From contig WIDE01000002.1 in the NCBI GenBank assembly GCA_015039315.1, positions 248,001-312,000 on the forward strand: a DNA stretch of 64,000 nucleotides. The letters run 5' to 3'. A program made the translations under genes and the position numbers. Under the pieces are notes generated by a model. It did not search any database, was not told where the DNA came from, and saw only the letters and a program-made list of their open reading frames with translations. The stretch comes from Clavulina sp. PMI_390. Lineage: Eukaryota > Basidiomycota > Agaricomycetes > Cantharellales > Hydnaceae. This document shows, piece after piece, positions 24,212-36,500 of this stretch; positions within the stretch are counted from its first letter, which is position 1, and each line of letters starts with the position of its first letter.

Positions 24212-25903
24212 ATGCTTGCGCAGGTCGCATCGCTATTCACTACGCTACTCCTAGCACTCAATCTTAACCTCGCTGCCGCTCGCAGCATCAGCGGTCGAGC
24301 ATCTGTTTGTAACGGGTACTCAGAGGTTCGTCTCGTGTCAGCATTTTGCCACCACCCCCACACCATACCTAATCAATACATACCACTATATATATACATG
24401 ACGCCACCTGCTCCTTGTAACGCATGATGCACCAACTCCGTCACACTTTTGGGCTCCAAACCTATTCAGCTATGCACGAAATCCTACGGCAATGTCACAT
24501 TCGTTGGTGCTCATGACTCGTACGCTGTTGGGGCGAGCAACAGTACGTACTATGCTTTCAAATTCTAGACTGTGTGAACCTGACTTTGGGCGCTTTTGAT
24601 CATCATCCGCTCCTGTCTGATCAAATTCGTTCCTGATGATGGACAAATAACCATCCCGTTGTGCATGTATGCATCATCCAAAATTTCTGGTTGCTTGCAA
24701 CAGTCGCAGCAAACCAGGACTACAATGCTACTGTCCAGCTGAACGATGGCATTCGTTTACTACAAGTGCAGACTCACAATGGCTCTGACGGCCAGATTCA
24801 CCTATGCCATACCAGTTGTGTCAGTTTGGATGCGTCAATGTTGTTGTAATTATGATCGTCTGACGCTTATTCATTATAGGCTTTACTCGATGCTGGCACA
24901 TTTGCGTCCTGGTTGTCACCTGTGAAAACTTGGCTCGAGGCTAACCCAAATGAGGTTGTGTCGATCCTCATCGTGAATAATGATGATCTGGAGGTTTCCT
25001 TGTATGGCGATATCTACAAATCAGTTGGTCTTGACACGCTGTCATACTCGCCAAGTAGCTCCAGCCTGGCGAGTAGCGCGTGGCCAACCCTCGGATCGAT
25101 GATCGACGCAGGGACGAGGCTTGTGACTTTTATGGATTTCAAAGCAGACTTCACAACTGTGCCTTACATCATCGATGGTGAGATTTTCGTTCCCCCGATA
25201 CTTTGCAGAGCCTCGGAGCCAACTTTCCTATATCGACACTAGAATTCACGAATGTGTGGGAGACTGCCTTCGACGTCACTGACCAGACGTTCGATTGTAA
25301 TATCAATCGTACCGGCACAGCCGATAGCAAAATGGTGACTCAAGCCGTCGATCTTGCTCCCAATCTTGGCTCCTAATGACATGCTTCTTTCATCATGCAG
25401 TACCTGATCAACCATTTTTTGGACAAGGATGAGACTCTCCTTGGGACAACTTTCCCTGTTCCTGATAAGTCAAACCTTACCACGACAAATGCTGTGTCTG
25501 GTTATGGTTCCCTTGGCCTGCAGGCACAAACGTGTGGTGCCCAATGGGGGAAATATCCCTCTTTCCTCCTCGTTGATGTGAGTCCTCGATCTCCCGTTGG
25601 ATGAGAAATTGACGTCATAGAAGCTGACTCGGGCGCCAGTTCTATGATTACGGTGGAGGTTCTGTTTTCCAGGTGGGCGCGTCCTTGAATGGGGTGACAT
25701 ATAGTGGAACTAGCATATCTCCCCCTATCACTGCTTCTACAACTACGATGGCTGGAGGAGCGTCTAGCCCAACCGTTTCCTATGTGAAGAACGCAAGCCA
25801 GGCGAAATTCTCACCTCCATCAAGCTTATTAGCCATCGGGGGTTCAATTGGGTTGGGAATGCTGGGATTAGTCTCAGCCGTCACAACTCTCTTCCTATTT
25901 TGA
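24212..25903 (+). CDS. Secreted, GPI-anchored-looking PLC-like phosphodiesterase
   Basis: The protein begins with a signal peptide (MLAQVASLFTTLLLALNLNL then AAARS). It continues with the PI-PLC X-like fold: VGAHDSYAVG carries the first catalytic histidine, and GIRLLQVQTHN the strand that in PLCs carries the second catalytic region. LEANPNEVVSILIVNNDD and GTRLVTFMDFKAD are also typical of this fungal family. Several Asn-glycosylation sites are visible. The C-terminus has a Ser/Thr-rich stretch, then a hydrophobic end (LLAIGGSIGLGMLGLVSAV then TTLFLF), suggesting GPI anchoring. The substrate is unknown; members of this group often lack the residues for full calcium-dependent PLC activity. About six exons are present, the first ending GYSE and the second starting LCTKSYGNVTF. 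The start is the first ATG after the signal-less upstream region. It probably acts at the cell surface or wall. Confidence 0.88.
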
Positions 25904-28900
25904 GATGGAAGTGGGTGTGTACAACTCACAAGGGCTTGTGAGTTCACACTGCGCCGCGCGAATGGCGCTGACACCAATGAGCGCCTGTACGAGAGCTCGG
26001 CGAAAATACCTTCCCCCCAATTCCACAAGCCTATCGGCCAATCTTCCATCTTCTCTTCCCTCTCATTGACTAAGCGGTCTTCCTCCTCCCATACTGTAAA
26101 TCCGTCCCACACATTCAGCCTGCTCATTGCCCACACCTCGGGGTTTTTGGCTCTTCCCCTTACGATCTTCCGTTCGTCCGTGGATCCTGATCATCACAAC
26201 TTATTCCGTGGCGGCGGCGGCGTGCCTACCTCGCTACTGGCAGCTCCTCATTCTCGTTCATGATTCACCCACTAGTTCGAGAGTCCCTGCTTGACGATCC
26301 CATCACCTACCATAGTTTCTTTGCATCTTATTTTCCCTAACGCAGCCTCTTCTGCGCGCAAAGAGAAGATTTGCACAGCACACCATACATTTTTTTTATT
26401 TCTCCATGATTTCCCCTTTTGTGCATTTGGTGGAGCTCGGGCTTGACACTTCAGCGGTCGATTTCGTTGCATTCCGCACTTCGACATCTCACCTGCAAGC
26501 GTTTATCATGCTGCGGCGCCGTAGCCTTCGATATCTATCTAAGTCACCATCGAGCCACCCACCCGCTTACCCCCGCCGCCGCCACCAACTGGTGGCGATC
26601 ACGTTGTGCGTTCTGAAGCCACCAAATAAAGCTACATCTGTGCCTTCTTCTCCACCATTCCCCCGTTATCTACCACCATCACCCCCGGCCACCGCTGAGT
26701 TGCACTCCGGTTCTCTCATGAGCAAGTTTTCGTCTTTCTCACTGACGTAGTACCCTCGTTTCCCGCTATTTCCGTCATCCCATCCCACTTGTCCACCATT
26801 GCATTTCTGCCCACCGCCGCACTTTTCTTCTTTTCCATATCATCTTCCGAGCTTCGGACTTGTCGCTCCTCCTTTACTAAATCGGCTGAGATATACTCGT
26901 GTTTGCAAATCTCAATGGACCACAAATCGAAACAAAAACAGGAATGCATCATTTATCGCAGCCAGGCTGTCCTGCGGTCGAGGGCTGAGTTGGGGGGTTC
27001 TAGAACGCGGAAACTCAATTTCCATCTCGCCGCGCATCACCGTAGAGCGCTTGTCTACTTCAAGCGGTCGCCGCTAAGTTGGTAGCCAATGGACTGATGT
27101 ATGGTGATCTGACAAGTGTGATTAAATGATTTACGTTGTACTTGAGTCATTTATCGTTTTGTGCGTTCGATGCCAAATCTCAACACACGTGGAACAAATC
27201 GAATGGCATCCCTTTCAAAGCCATCAATCGAATTGTGTAATCACTCCAACAAGCGCAAATGTCGGCGAGTGCAATACTTCCTGTGAATATGCCCGAAGGC
27301 ATTCGGACCCAGCATGTCCGTCCATCAAGGCAAGGTCAACCAACATCGGCGGAGGACACATAGATGCCAAAAATGCCTCAACTCCCCATCTTTAATTATT
27401 TGGAACGTGGCACCGCCGCAGCTGCACACCCAGGCCAGTGTCCACGGCACATTACAAAGGGAACCACACTTAATTCCGCCTGCCTCGGTGGGGTTGAGAG
27501 TCCCATCATACGTATACGTGTGTTCCTTCTTCTGACGAGCTTCTTATCAGGCGACACATCTTTTCCCGGGATGTGTGTGGGGAGTGAGGGTGGCGGGCAC
27601 AACAATGACCCCGATTCCGATTCTTCTCCGCCTCGTGAGCCAAGCCTCCTTGAGAGTGCACCTTTGCATGTACTCCCTACGGTGTCTGAAAGGCGCGCAC
27701 ATGGTTGTTGCGGAGGACCCTGAGAAATCTTCTCGCGCTGTAGCGATCTGTCCCTGTTTTGGAAGGCATATGTCACTATTGGGCCCAGAAACCGAATTGA
27801 CATACTAAGGCTGTGTGCACATGGCTGATTCGCCGCTATCCCCGCCGAGTCTTTTGCGCCCTTGCGGACTGGATCTCGAGTCTGGGCCTCTTGCTCAGTT
27901 GGGCAAAATTGTGATTCCTCCTGTCCGCCCGGAGCCGGCCAGCTCATCGGATTCTCCAATCCGATCTAACATATCCTTTACAGCAGAAATCATCGTGACC
28001 TTGAAGGAGAAGAGGCATGAGCGCCGACTGGACGGTATCAGTGCCACTGGTGTATGCGATAGAAGCTGCTTTTTACCTTTGTTTTTTCTCACCTTGAGAG
28101 TGCCACCACCATGAGCTGCCTGCGACGTGATTTGCTCGAGAGAATGAACCTGGTTCACAAGGTATCGATCACCAGTTGTAGTGAGAGTGCGATTGACCAT
28201 AGCAAGCTGGGAGCACTCTCGAAGGGCTTCGGGGCCATCGACCCATGGATGACGTCCTGGGCAAATCGCACCATGTTAAAATTTTTCGTTTGCGAATCAC
28301 AGCATGCATTCTGTGAAGCGAGTTGGGCGTTCCATTATGGGCGCTCGTTACTTTTTTGGTGTCGTGCCCTCAACTCCCCCTGGACCATGACAGCTGATCT
28401 CGTTTGATGCTCCGGCGTCTGCGCCCGGTAGTCTCCAATGGGGCAATTTTTCACCTGAAAAGCTGCGCCGTGTCTCGTGGCACTGGTTGGACCCAATAAT
28501 TTACGTTATGAGCTCATGAGACTCTTTGTCGCTTCGTGGTAAAACTTGTGGGTGTTGCGTCGCCCCCGCGCTCCCAACCCAACCAAGCGGACGGCCTAGT
28601 TCGGAATCACAGCTTCCTTTGCCCTCGCTTGACTTTGCCCCATAGAGCTCCCTTTAATGCATACAGGGAAAAAAGGGTCTTCAATGAAGCTAATCTTATC
28701 AAGCGTTGGTGGCGGCTGGGCTGTGGAAGATTAGATTCACGATGCATGCAAGATTGGCGGTCCGACAATATCCGCCTAGTTGCCTCAGCAACATGATTCA
28801 GAAAAAAAAGTCTGTTTGAACGAATAGGATTGTCTGGGTTCTACCAAGTGTGTGCCCATGGGCGGCTGTGGTTCTACTTCGGAGGGGGCACGCATAAAAA

Positions 28901-29355
28901 GCCGCATCGCTAACGAGAAACGGATGGGTGGGTGTGAGGAATCCCGGATAAGGAAACTTTGAATTAGATGGAAGGGAAATTATAGTGAGAAAAGCAGGAC
29001 GCGATAATAAGCAAGCAGCAGGCATGGATGCGGTGTATGGGATGGGAAGATGGCATGCAAAAAAAAGCTAGAATCTTTCCAAACTGTGAGATGGAAATAG
29101 ACAAATAGAGCAAGAACAGAGTGGTACCGAGGCAGAGCATGTCAATCCGTGATTAATAGATGGAAGCAATGAAAGGTCATGACGAATTGGATGAGAGAAA
29201 AAAAAAACCAGTGAGAGGATGATGATGTATGGTGAACAAAATAACGATCGAGCAATCATGAAGGAGCCTGATAGGGCAGTTTTTGAGTGCGGCCGAAGTT
29301 GTGTAGATCCTCGCAGGGCCACAAGAAAAAAACGAGGACTGAGTGGCGCGGTTCG
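25904..29355. other. 3.5 kb without a convincing gene
   Basis: Only short or shadow frames occur here, such as a 187-residue minus frame at 27396-27959 with no recognisable fold. Parts are pyrimidine-rich (26030-26900), which suits transcript ends or promoter sequence. The far end should carry the 3' untranslated region of the GT8 gene. No repeats or RNA genes were recognised. Confidence 0.5.
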
Positions 29356-30810
29356 CTAAAACCGTGCACCGGCTGTTCCGATGACATTGGCATCGACCAG
29401 CGACCACCATGGCTCATGCTGGTACTCGCTCTCGAGCTTGTCGAATGCTGCCCACCACCACCGCGAAAGCTCGTTCTCGCTGTCACCCATCCATGATCCA
29501 CCAAAACTTTCCGAGATCCCATGACCGAGATGAACGCCGCTATGGGAACTACACAGATCGATCTGAGCGTCATCCGACGCGAGGGAAATGTTGAGCTGCG
29601 ATGCTAATGGAGAGGTGGCAGGAGTGGTGTTGGGTGTGCTATCGGTGTCTGACTGTGATGAACTATCATCATCATCGTCCGAATCCAGGGAGATGATGCT
29701 TGAGGCTGTTGGTGAAGGCGGGGCGGTGAACAGGTCATCGTCGTCGGAAGGCGGCCGAGCAACCAACCAGGGCTTCTCCGCCATGATATAGTGGATACAG
29801 CGGGCATCGTCATCTCGCCAAATCTCGGGGTGGATGAGCCGCAGGCTTTTTAGTGCGTTATGCACCCAAGGAAGCGGCTGCCAGCGATCTCGAAATAGTT
29901 CGGCGAGGAAGTCTTGGTCGGGGAATTTGAAAGTGGAGATCAATGAGGAAGAGTTGTGGAAGAAGTCGGATACATTGGAAGCATTTTCGGGCGACGGAGT
30001 GAGGACGACTACGCCGCTATTGAGGAGACCATACGGTCGGGGAGAGGAGGGGTGGATGGGGGTGGCGGAGGTTAAACATGAAGGATAACTTAGTGCGCTG
30101 TATGCGCAATTTTCGGGCACCCTGTAGAAATAAGTATTCAAGAGGGTCAAGGTCAGATGCGAGTGAGTTGATGCGGAGAGGGCGGGGGTTATGAGTGTGT
30201 GTCGAGCACGCACCAATCGTCTGGGTAATGCGGGAATCTGCGGGGGTTGCAGGCGCACACATGAGATGCTGCGATCCAGTCCTCGGGCAATTCGGATTCG
30301 AGTAGGTCGTCTACGTTGTGCTGGAGGAGCATGTCGATGTCGCGGAGGACCACGCGCTGGAGAGCATACCGAGCCTCGGGCGTGAGTACATCGTGGGAAC
30401 TTGAATTTCGTCTGAACTGCCTCTTACCTCGTACTCATACAGCTCGAACGCACTGGGTGATTGAGAGGGATCGAGTCAGTCAAACAAGCTCACAGGATAA
30501 AAAAAGAGAGGTTGACATACCGCAGCTTAGTCCATGTGTCATTGAAGCGGACGTCGGTTTGGTCAAGGTGGCAAGTCTCCAGCGGATGAAGAGGTTCTAC
30601 GCTCCGCAAGACCATCTGTAGTTGTGTCATAAGGTCTCGAGCTTGTTGCGAAACAGCATCGGTGACCATGACCACGAATGGGTAGCGTGATTTGACATCC
30701 AGATGGGACTGGTGTAGCACGAGGAGTCCCGGTAGGTAAGAGTCGTTTGTGAAGAGGTGGACGAAGGCGCCATTGAAGCGACGGCTTGATGATGAGGATG
30801 AAGAAGCCAT
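29356..30810 (-). CDS. Glycosyltransferase family 8 (glycogenin-like) protein
   Basis: The N-terminus (ATG at 30810) is a short Ser run followed by FNGAFVHLFTNDSYLPGLLV, the nucleotide-sugar-binding start of GT8 enzymes. A tiny exon gives AFELYEYE. The next exon carries VVLRDIDMLLQHNVDDLL, where DID takes the place of the metal-binding DxD. Then come GLLNSGVVVLTPSP, the FPDQDFLAELF segment typical of the family, and HYIMAEKPW, matching the HxxGxxKPW motif without its glycine. A Ser/Asp-rich insert follows (SLDSDDDDDSSSQSD), then a Trp-rich tail. The enzyme probably transfers a sugar from UDP-glucose or UDP-galactose; the acceptor is unknown. There is no signal peptide, so it is likely cytosolic. 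Introns were placed by reading frame, and one acceptor (CCCGAG) is weak. It lies upstream on the same strand as, and 920 bases from, the PDH E2 gene. Confidence 0.8.
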
Positions 30811-31731
30811 TGTAGGCAAGGATGATTTGGAAGGGGGAGGGGAAGGAAAGGCAATCGAGGGAGGGTTCAAAGGAGCCGATGGGTGACGGTGAGTTCGGTA
30901 TTTGTAGGTGCGGGAGGTGGGAGGACGAGGGGGGGTCGGAGAGAGAAAAATATACACGAATTTAGACGTTCCTGGAAGCGATCACGGGCTGGCAGAATAA
31001 GCATTCTGCGTGTGACGAGATATCCATAACCAGGATTAGTGGCTTCACGGGGGAAGCGCGACGTTTTTTGATGGCGGAGTTTTGCCTATAATAACAAATG
31101 AGGCTAAGGACTCATACCCCTACGGCTGCTTCCGCGCTATGCATTATGTATATCCATCCCTCCTCCTCTCCTTTGCGCGCACAAATCCAGTAGGCCCAAG
31201 TCCCGTTCGGCTATCGAGGACCGCCACCAGTGTGGCCGTTGTGGTGATTGAGCAATCAGCCCATGAATCAACATCCCAAGCCCACCGCCGCCGTGCTCAC
31301 AACACCTTCTGGCCGCTCTCATGAATACAATTCCACCACGCTTCCTTCCCACTCTCGCCCAACAGAATCATCCTGGGTTAGCCTTGCTCCCTCAGGCCCC
31401 CTCCCTCTCTGGCGCTGACGCGGTTGCGGAGCGGATACCCGACACCGGCTGTTTTGATCTCGCAATGAATCGCATGGCTCCTGCCCCTCCGCCCTCCCAA
31501 CTGCTCTACCGAGGGCGGGGCGGCTTCTGAAAACTTCAAACCCGATCTATTGCGCGCGCGGCCTGAAACGGTCGATTCAACGAACGAGACGGATATAGAT
31601 AAAACAGAAAAATATGCATCCTAACAACCATAGAAATGAACGGGGTGGAAGGGGGTAGGGGTCACGTCAAGACTATTCGCCATCTACAGCATTGGCGCAC
31701 TCGACACTAAGAGAAAAGCACTAAAAAATGC
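30811..31731. other. Intergenic region between GT8 gene and PDH E2 gene
   Basis: This interval holds the promoter of the GT8 gene and the 3' end of the E2 gene. Short frames (31082-31530, plus strand) lack any recognisable feature. No repeat or RNA gene was seen. Confidence 0.5.
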
Positions 31732-33513
31732 TTAGAGCATGAACGAAAGCGGGTTTTCAAGGTAGCTGCGCAGCGCCCCCAAGAACTTGGCTGCTATTGC
31801 GCCATCCACAATGCGGTGGTCCGCGCTCAGTGTGGCTTTGAGGATTTGCTTCGTTTCAAAGCCCTTCTCATTGCTGGCCGGAACCAAGGTCGGGACCACG
31901 GATCCGAGAGCAAGGATGGCGGATTGTGGGGGGTTGATGATCGCCGTGAAATGCGAAACGCCCATCATGCCCATATTAGAGATGGTGAACGAGCCGCCCT
32001 ATGCGAATGAACGTATCCATGTCATTTTTTTTTTATCAGCGACACCGAACAGCCAAAGAATGAAGTTAATGAAGATGAAGTATGATGCAAAAAATAATGC
32101 GCGACTCCGAGTAGAGAAACCCACCTGATATTCGTGGGGAGCCAATTTGCCGTCGCGAGCCTTCTTCGCTAAGGCTTTCGTCTCCGTGGAAATCTCGGTC
32201 AGGCCCTTCGACCCCACATCCTTCACGATCGGAGTAATAAGACCCGTCGGGGTGGCCACAGCCACACAGATGTCAGCCTTGTGGTGTCTATTATGGCAAG
32301 GCAAGGGACGGATGTATTGGTTTCATAAAATAAAAAATTAAGAGGAGCAAGCTGAAACGGAACGTACTGCCTGATCTGATCACCGAGCCATGCGGAATTG
32401 GCCTCTGGGACATCCCGAAGTGCCAGAGCCGAAGCCTTGACGATGAAGTCATTCACACTCAGCTTAGCCTTGGCATCAGCTTTCTCCGACAGAGACTTGT
32501 TGAAAACCTCGCGCAATTTGAGCGTCCTCTCCATGTCAATATCAACGGTAACGTAATAGTGGGGAATGTTCGTCTTGCTTTCGGTCAAACGGGTGCCAAT
32601 AGTCTTGCGCATGTTGGTGAGGGGAGTGTCCGTATATGCAGCAGCCGACTCGCTCGCGCCAATGGCAGATGCAGACGAGGCCGGGCCAGCAGCACCCTTG
32701 TACGCCTCGACATCAGCGCGAACGATGCGCCCGTCGGGACCGGTGCCTTTGACTTTTGCGAGCGGGATGCCGCGCTCAAGCGCAATCTTCTTCGCAATGG
32801 GGGTAGCAAAGATGATGTCACCAGACTTGAGCTCCTCCTTTGCCGCCGAAGGCTTAGGAGATGAGGATTCAGAAGGCTTGGGCTTGTCTTCCGACTTGGG
32901 AGCCTCTTCCTTCTTAGGCTCCTCCTTTGGAGCCTCGGAAGACTCAGACGCAGCCTTGGAAGCAAAGTCGGCGGCGGCACTCAAGTCGTCGCCCTCCTCG
33001 GCCATGACAGCAATGAGGCTGCCGACTTGGACATTCTTGGACCCGTCACCTTGCTAGCAAACGAACGAACGAACATGAGTTCAATTTCGGGTGGGGATAG
33101 CAAGTGAGCAGGAAGGTTGCCAACGTACGAGAATCTTGGCGAGGACACCATCATCCTGGGCCTCGACGTCCATGGTGGCCTTGTCAGTTTCCTGGAGAAG
33201 AGAATGTCAAGCTTCAGACGCGCCACCGTGACAGCAGGTAGACTCACAATCTCCAGAATGACATCGCCAGCAGCGAAAGACTCGCCCTCCTTCATTTTCC
33301 ACGACGCAATACCACCCTCAGTCATAGTGGGGCTCATTGCTGGCATAGAAAACTTGGAGAGCGCATGGCGACGCGCAGAGTGGTGAATTTCTACGAAACG
33401 TCGAACGCAACACGAACACAACCGAAATTCTTGTCAGGTCGAACGCGACAATTTGGGCATTTTTTCGAGAGGATATACGTACGCCTGGACAGGATACGAG
33501 CAACGGAAGCCAT
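31732..33513 (-). CDS. LAT1: Dihydrolipoamide acetyltransferase, E2 of pyruvate dehydrogenase
   Basis: E2 forms the core of the mitochondrial pyruvate dehydrogenase complex and transfers the acetyl group from its lipoyl arm to CoA. Exon 1 encodes [10 protein letters not shown] and joins to [12 protein letters not shown], together a basic mitochondrial presequence. One lipoyl domain follows: [19 protein letters not shown], with the lipoylated lysine in [14 protein letters not shown]. An Ala/Glu/Lys/Pro linker comes next. The E3/E1-binding domain contains [20 protein letters not shown] and [15 protein letters not shown]. The catalytic domain has [35 protein letters not shown], and the active-site histidine in ADHRIVDGA; it ends NPLSFML. 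About seven exons are joined by short introns. A CGAA tandem repeat lies in one intron near 33060. The start is fixed by the targeting peptide. A single lipoyl domain matches other fungal E2 proteins. Confidence 0.95.
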
Positions 33514-36500
33514 GGAGGTCTATAGGGAAATGGTGGTTGGTTGTGACGTTGACCAGAAAATTTGCCCCAAAGCTAGCACAACTTGTCGTTGGGTGTCAAT
33601 TGAGCGCGTGCGAACGGTCCGAAGCGCCCGCCTCTGGGAACAAAACCTGACCACACACTGAGGGACTACATTGAAAGCAGAATAAGCATAGCACTTGTCC
33701 TTGTACATTCTCTACATGATACGAATGCCCGATGATACACGATATTCCATAAGACGCTTCGAGCCCCAAATTATCAACAAGAAGACTCATGTGTCCTCGG
33801 ATATTCTGGGATACTCCCATTTCGTCTCCTCAGCGAACTGGAACCGACCGCTTACGAAGCCTCTTACCCTTTTGCACCGGCCGCTGACCGCTATTCTATG
33901 TGGGTATTTGTCTCTCTTTTGAATGGCATTATTTGAGCTGCACAAACCGTTTTGGATCCGATTACGCCAGTTACAGTTCCTGGGGTGTTATATTTGATTG
34001 TTAGGGATACCCGTGGCTCCTGATTGCTCAATCCACCCTAGAATACCATTTGACAATATTCCGAAACAAAGGGGTTGAGAAGAGAATTCGCTTTTTGCGG
34101 AAATTGAGGAGTGTCGGTCATAGAACACCACCACCACTCATGTGTTTCGGTCATTATTTGAGAATTACGCACAATATTCTGGCAAACGTTACTTTAGTAC
34201 ACCCGGGGGCATCCACGTTGCAAAACCGCCCGAGCACGGATCAGATAATGCGGCACCCCATGTCAGACATCACCGAGTCATTTCGTTGTCATAAGCCAGC
34301 TACAAAAGGGCCTTTTAATATGGCTCGAAGCTTGCTAATTACGTGACTCATCGGAGAGATCGATTGTTCCGACATGACCTTGATTCATTTGAGGTCGCTG
34401 CGCCGCTGTCGATGATGGTTAAATGAGCACATCTCGGGCCTGCGGTCATCAGTCGTCAGCGATGAAACAAACAGGAAAGAACCCTTCGAGTACCAGAGAT
34501 CAGCCGACTGCAGGAAGATATTTGTCAGATATAGTATCTTTACATTCCGTCGGGATTATTGGATGGGCACTCGACCGACGCCGAAAGGTTAACGCCACAT
34601 GACACTGACACTGACACAAATGAACAGGAGGTTCCGGAATCCCCCTCAATGGAAATCCCAGGCGTGTGGATCAACGCCGAGAATGCACGTCGTTGGACAT
34701 TGGACAAGCTGAATGATGACATCAAAGCGGACTGAAGAGCATGAAGATCATTTTTCACGGATCGAGCCGCGCATCTTGCGCAGCGGTGATGGCTCAACAC
34801 GGGACAAAATAGGCAAGCAGCCTTGGACAAGGCGGCATTACGGGCAACGATTGAGATGAACCGCCCGAGCCTCATTGAGACGGACGGCGCCGGCCACAGC
34901 GGCAGGGGGCGATGACACTGATGCAGACCGCAGATTTCTACAGCGGACAGCTTACAAACGCCTCCTAGCACGCGGCCAGGGATCCACGCGAATGCCATAC
35001 CATGCCGATCGATTACGGCCAGAGCAGTAGTTCCAAACGCGCCCGAAGGAGGTACCGAGATGATCGTACAATCCGCGCTCTGAAGGACGGACCTTCATCT
35101 TGATTGGATTAGCGGGCTGGGGCCTTGTTCGGGGAGCTCTCTATCAACAACAAAGAGTGGATGTGCTCGATCTACCAATGGCTAGAACCGACGGTGATCA
35201 CCGAATCAATCGCGATTTGGAAATAGATCAACGGTATACAAGTTCTTATTGCCTACGTCGGACTTATTTCAGAGCCAGAACTGTGGGACAATAGCGCATG
35301 CGCTGGCTGTTGATATGGGGTAACGAGACGTCGTCGCTCATCATTCTTCAACTGGATGCTCGCACGAGTCATACGAAGGCAATGAGAGATTTACAATTCA
35401 CTGGGGAGTTCCGGTTCACCGGGACAAATTCAGATGGAAGGAACCGTACGGATGCAGGAGTAACATGAGAGGGATGGAGAACGCATGTTGTTTAGGTTTG
35501 TGATGATAACATCGGGTCCGAATTGACTGGTCCACCTTCACCAATTTTTGCCTCTGCCTCCGGTGAGGGTTATTACCCGGACCAACTCACTAGATTCAAT
35601 GGATGCTGTGCTGCCCATCATTACATCTGTATTGTCCAGCATGTCCTTCTGACATGCGGAGCTCAGGTTCCTTGATCGACCATCAACAGCATGTTGTCGA
35701 CACCCCAGTCCTCGATCTTCATGCCTGTCAATCTCCTCGATCGCGTTATCGTGCCCTTTCCGCGTACTGATAAGTCGCCGATCAAACAAACTTGGCCATG
35801 CACCATCAACGTGGTGATCCTGCAAGCTCACCGAGTTCCTGTGGCGCCTCCCGTACCCCACTCGTCGTGCACCCTTCAAGAATGGCAACTCTTTACCAAT
35901 GACACAATAATGGTTCCCATCAAGCTTCTTCGCTACCTCTCGGTCCCTCGATCGTCCGCCCTTGCCTGTTAATTTTCCTTCTTAGCACGCTCTTGAATCA
36001 GTCCTCATCTTTACAATCGGGCATTTTCTCCATCGATCGCGGATAAAGGGAAGCTTGCCACGCCGCTCTTGCGCGTAGGGTATGTACTTCCTCCGGCCTG
36101 CGTCCCAGCCGTCTTCCCGCCCCTTTACCCTAGCACCGAACCTGGCCAGAGTCACCTCGGAAACTATGTTGCCATCGGTATTCAGGGAAGTTTCCGGATG
36201 CAAATGACTTCCCTTAGACAGCTGCAAAACGCGCCTGATGCAACAAATGTGCCATCGACCGCCACTTCTACTCCGCTTAACCGTCTGCAAGCCGCAATGT
36301 TCCCTTAGTTGTTAGCACTCTCCAATGTAAGCTGGATGAAACGACATAAATACGGTGCCAACAATGACGCCAAATACATCGCGCTGCCGAAAATCCTCCC
36401 GAGAACCTCGGGACCTTTGCAAGCTACATCAAGATATACCAGCTTTGTATGTGTTGAAAGGTGTATTGTCGCCTTCACTAGTGTCACTGAGGATTGGAAT

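Noticed and set aside
27396..27959. 187-residue minus-strand frame
   Set aside because: No fold, motif or exon partners were recognised, and composition is not convincing.
32566..33057. 163-residue plus-strand frame
   Set aside because: Antisense to the linker and binding domain of the pyruvate dehydrogenase E2 gene.
34540..34998. 152-residue minus-strand frame
   Set aside because: No recognisable feature; the opposite strand has a more exon-like frame in part of it.
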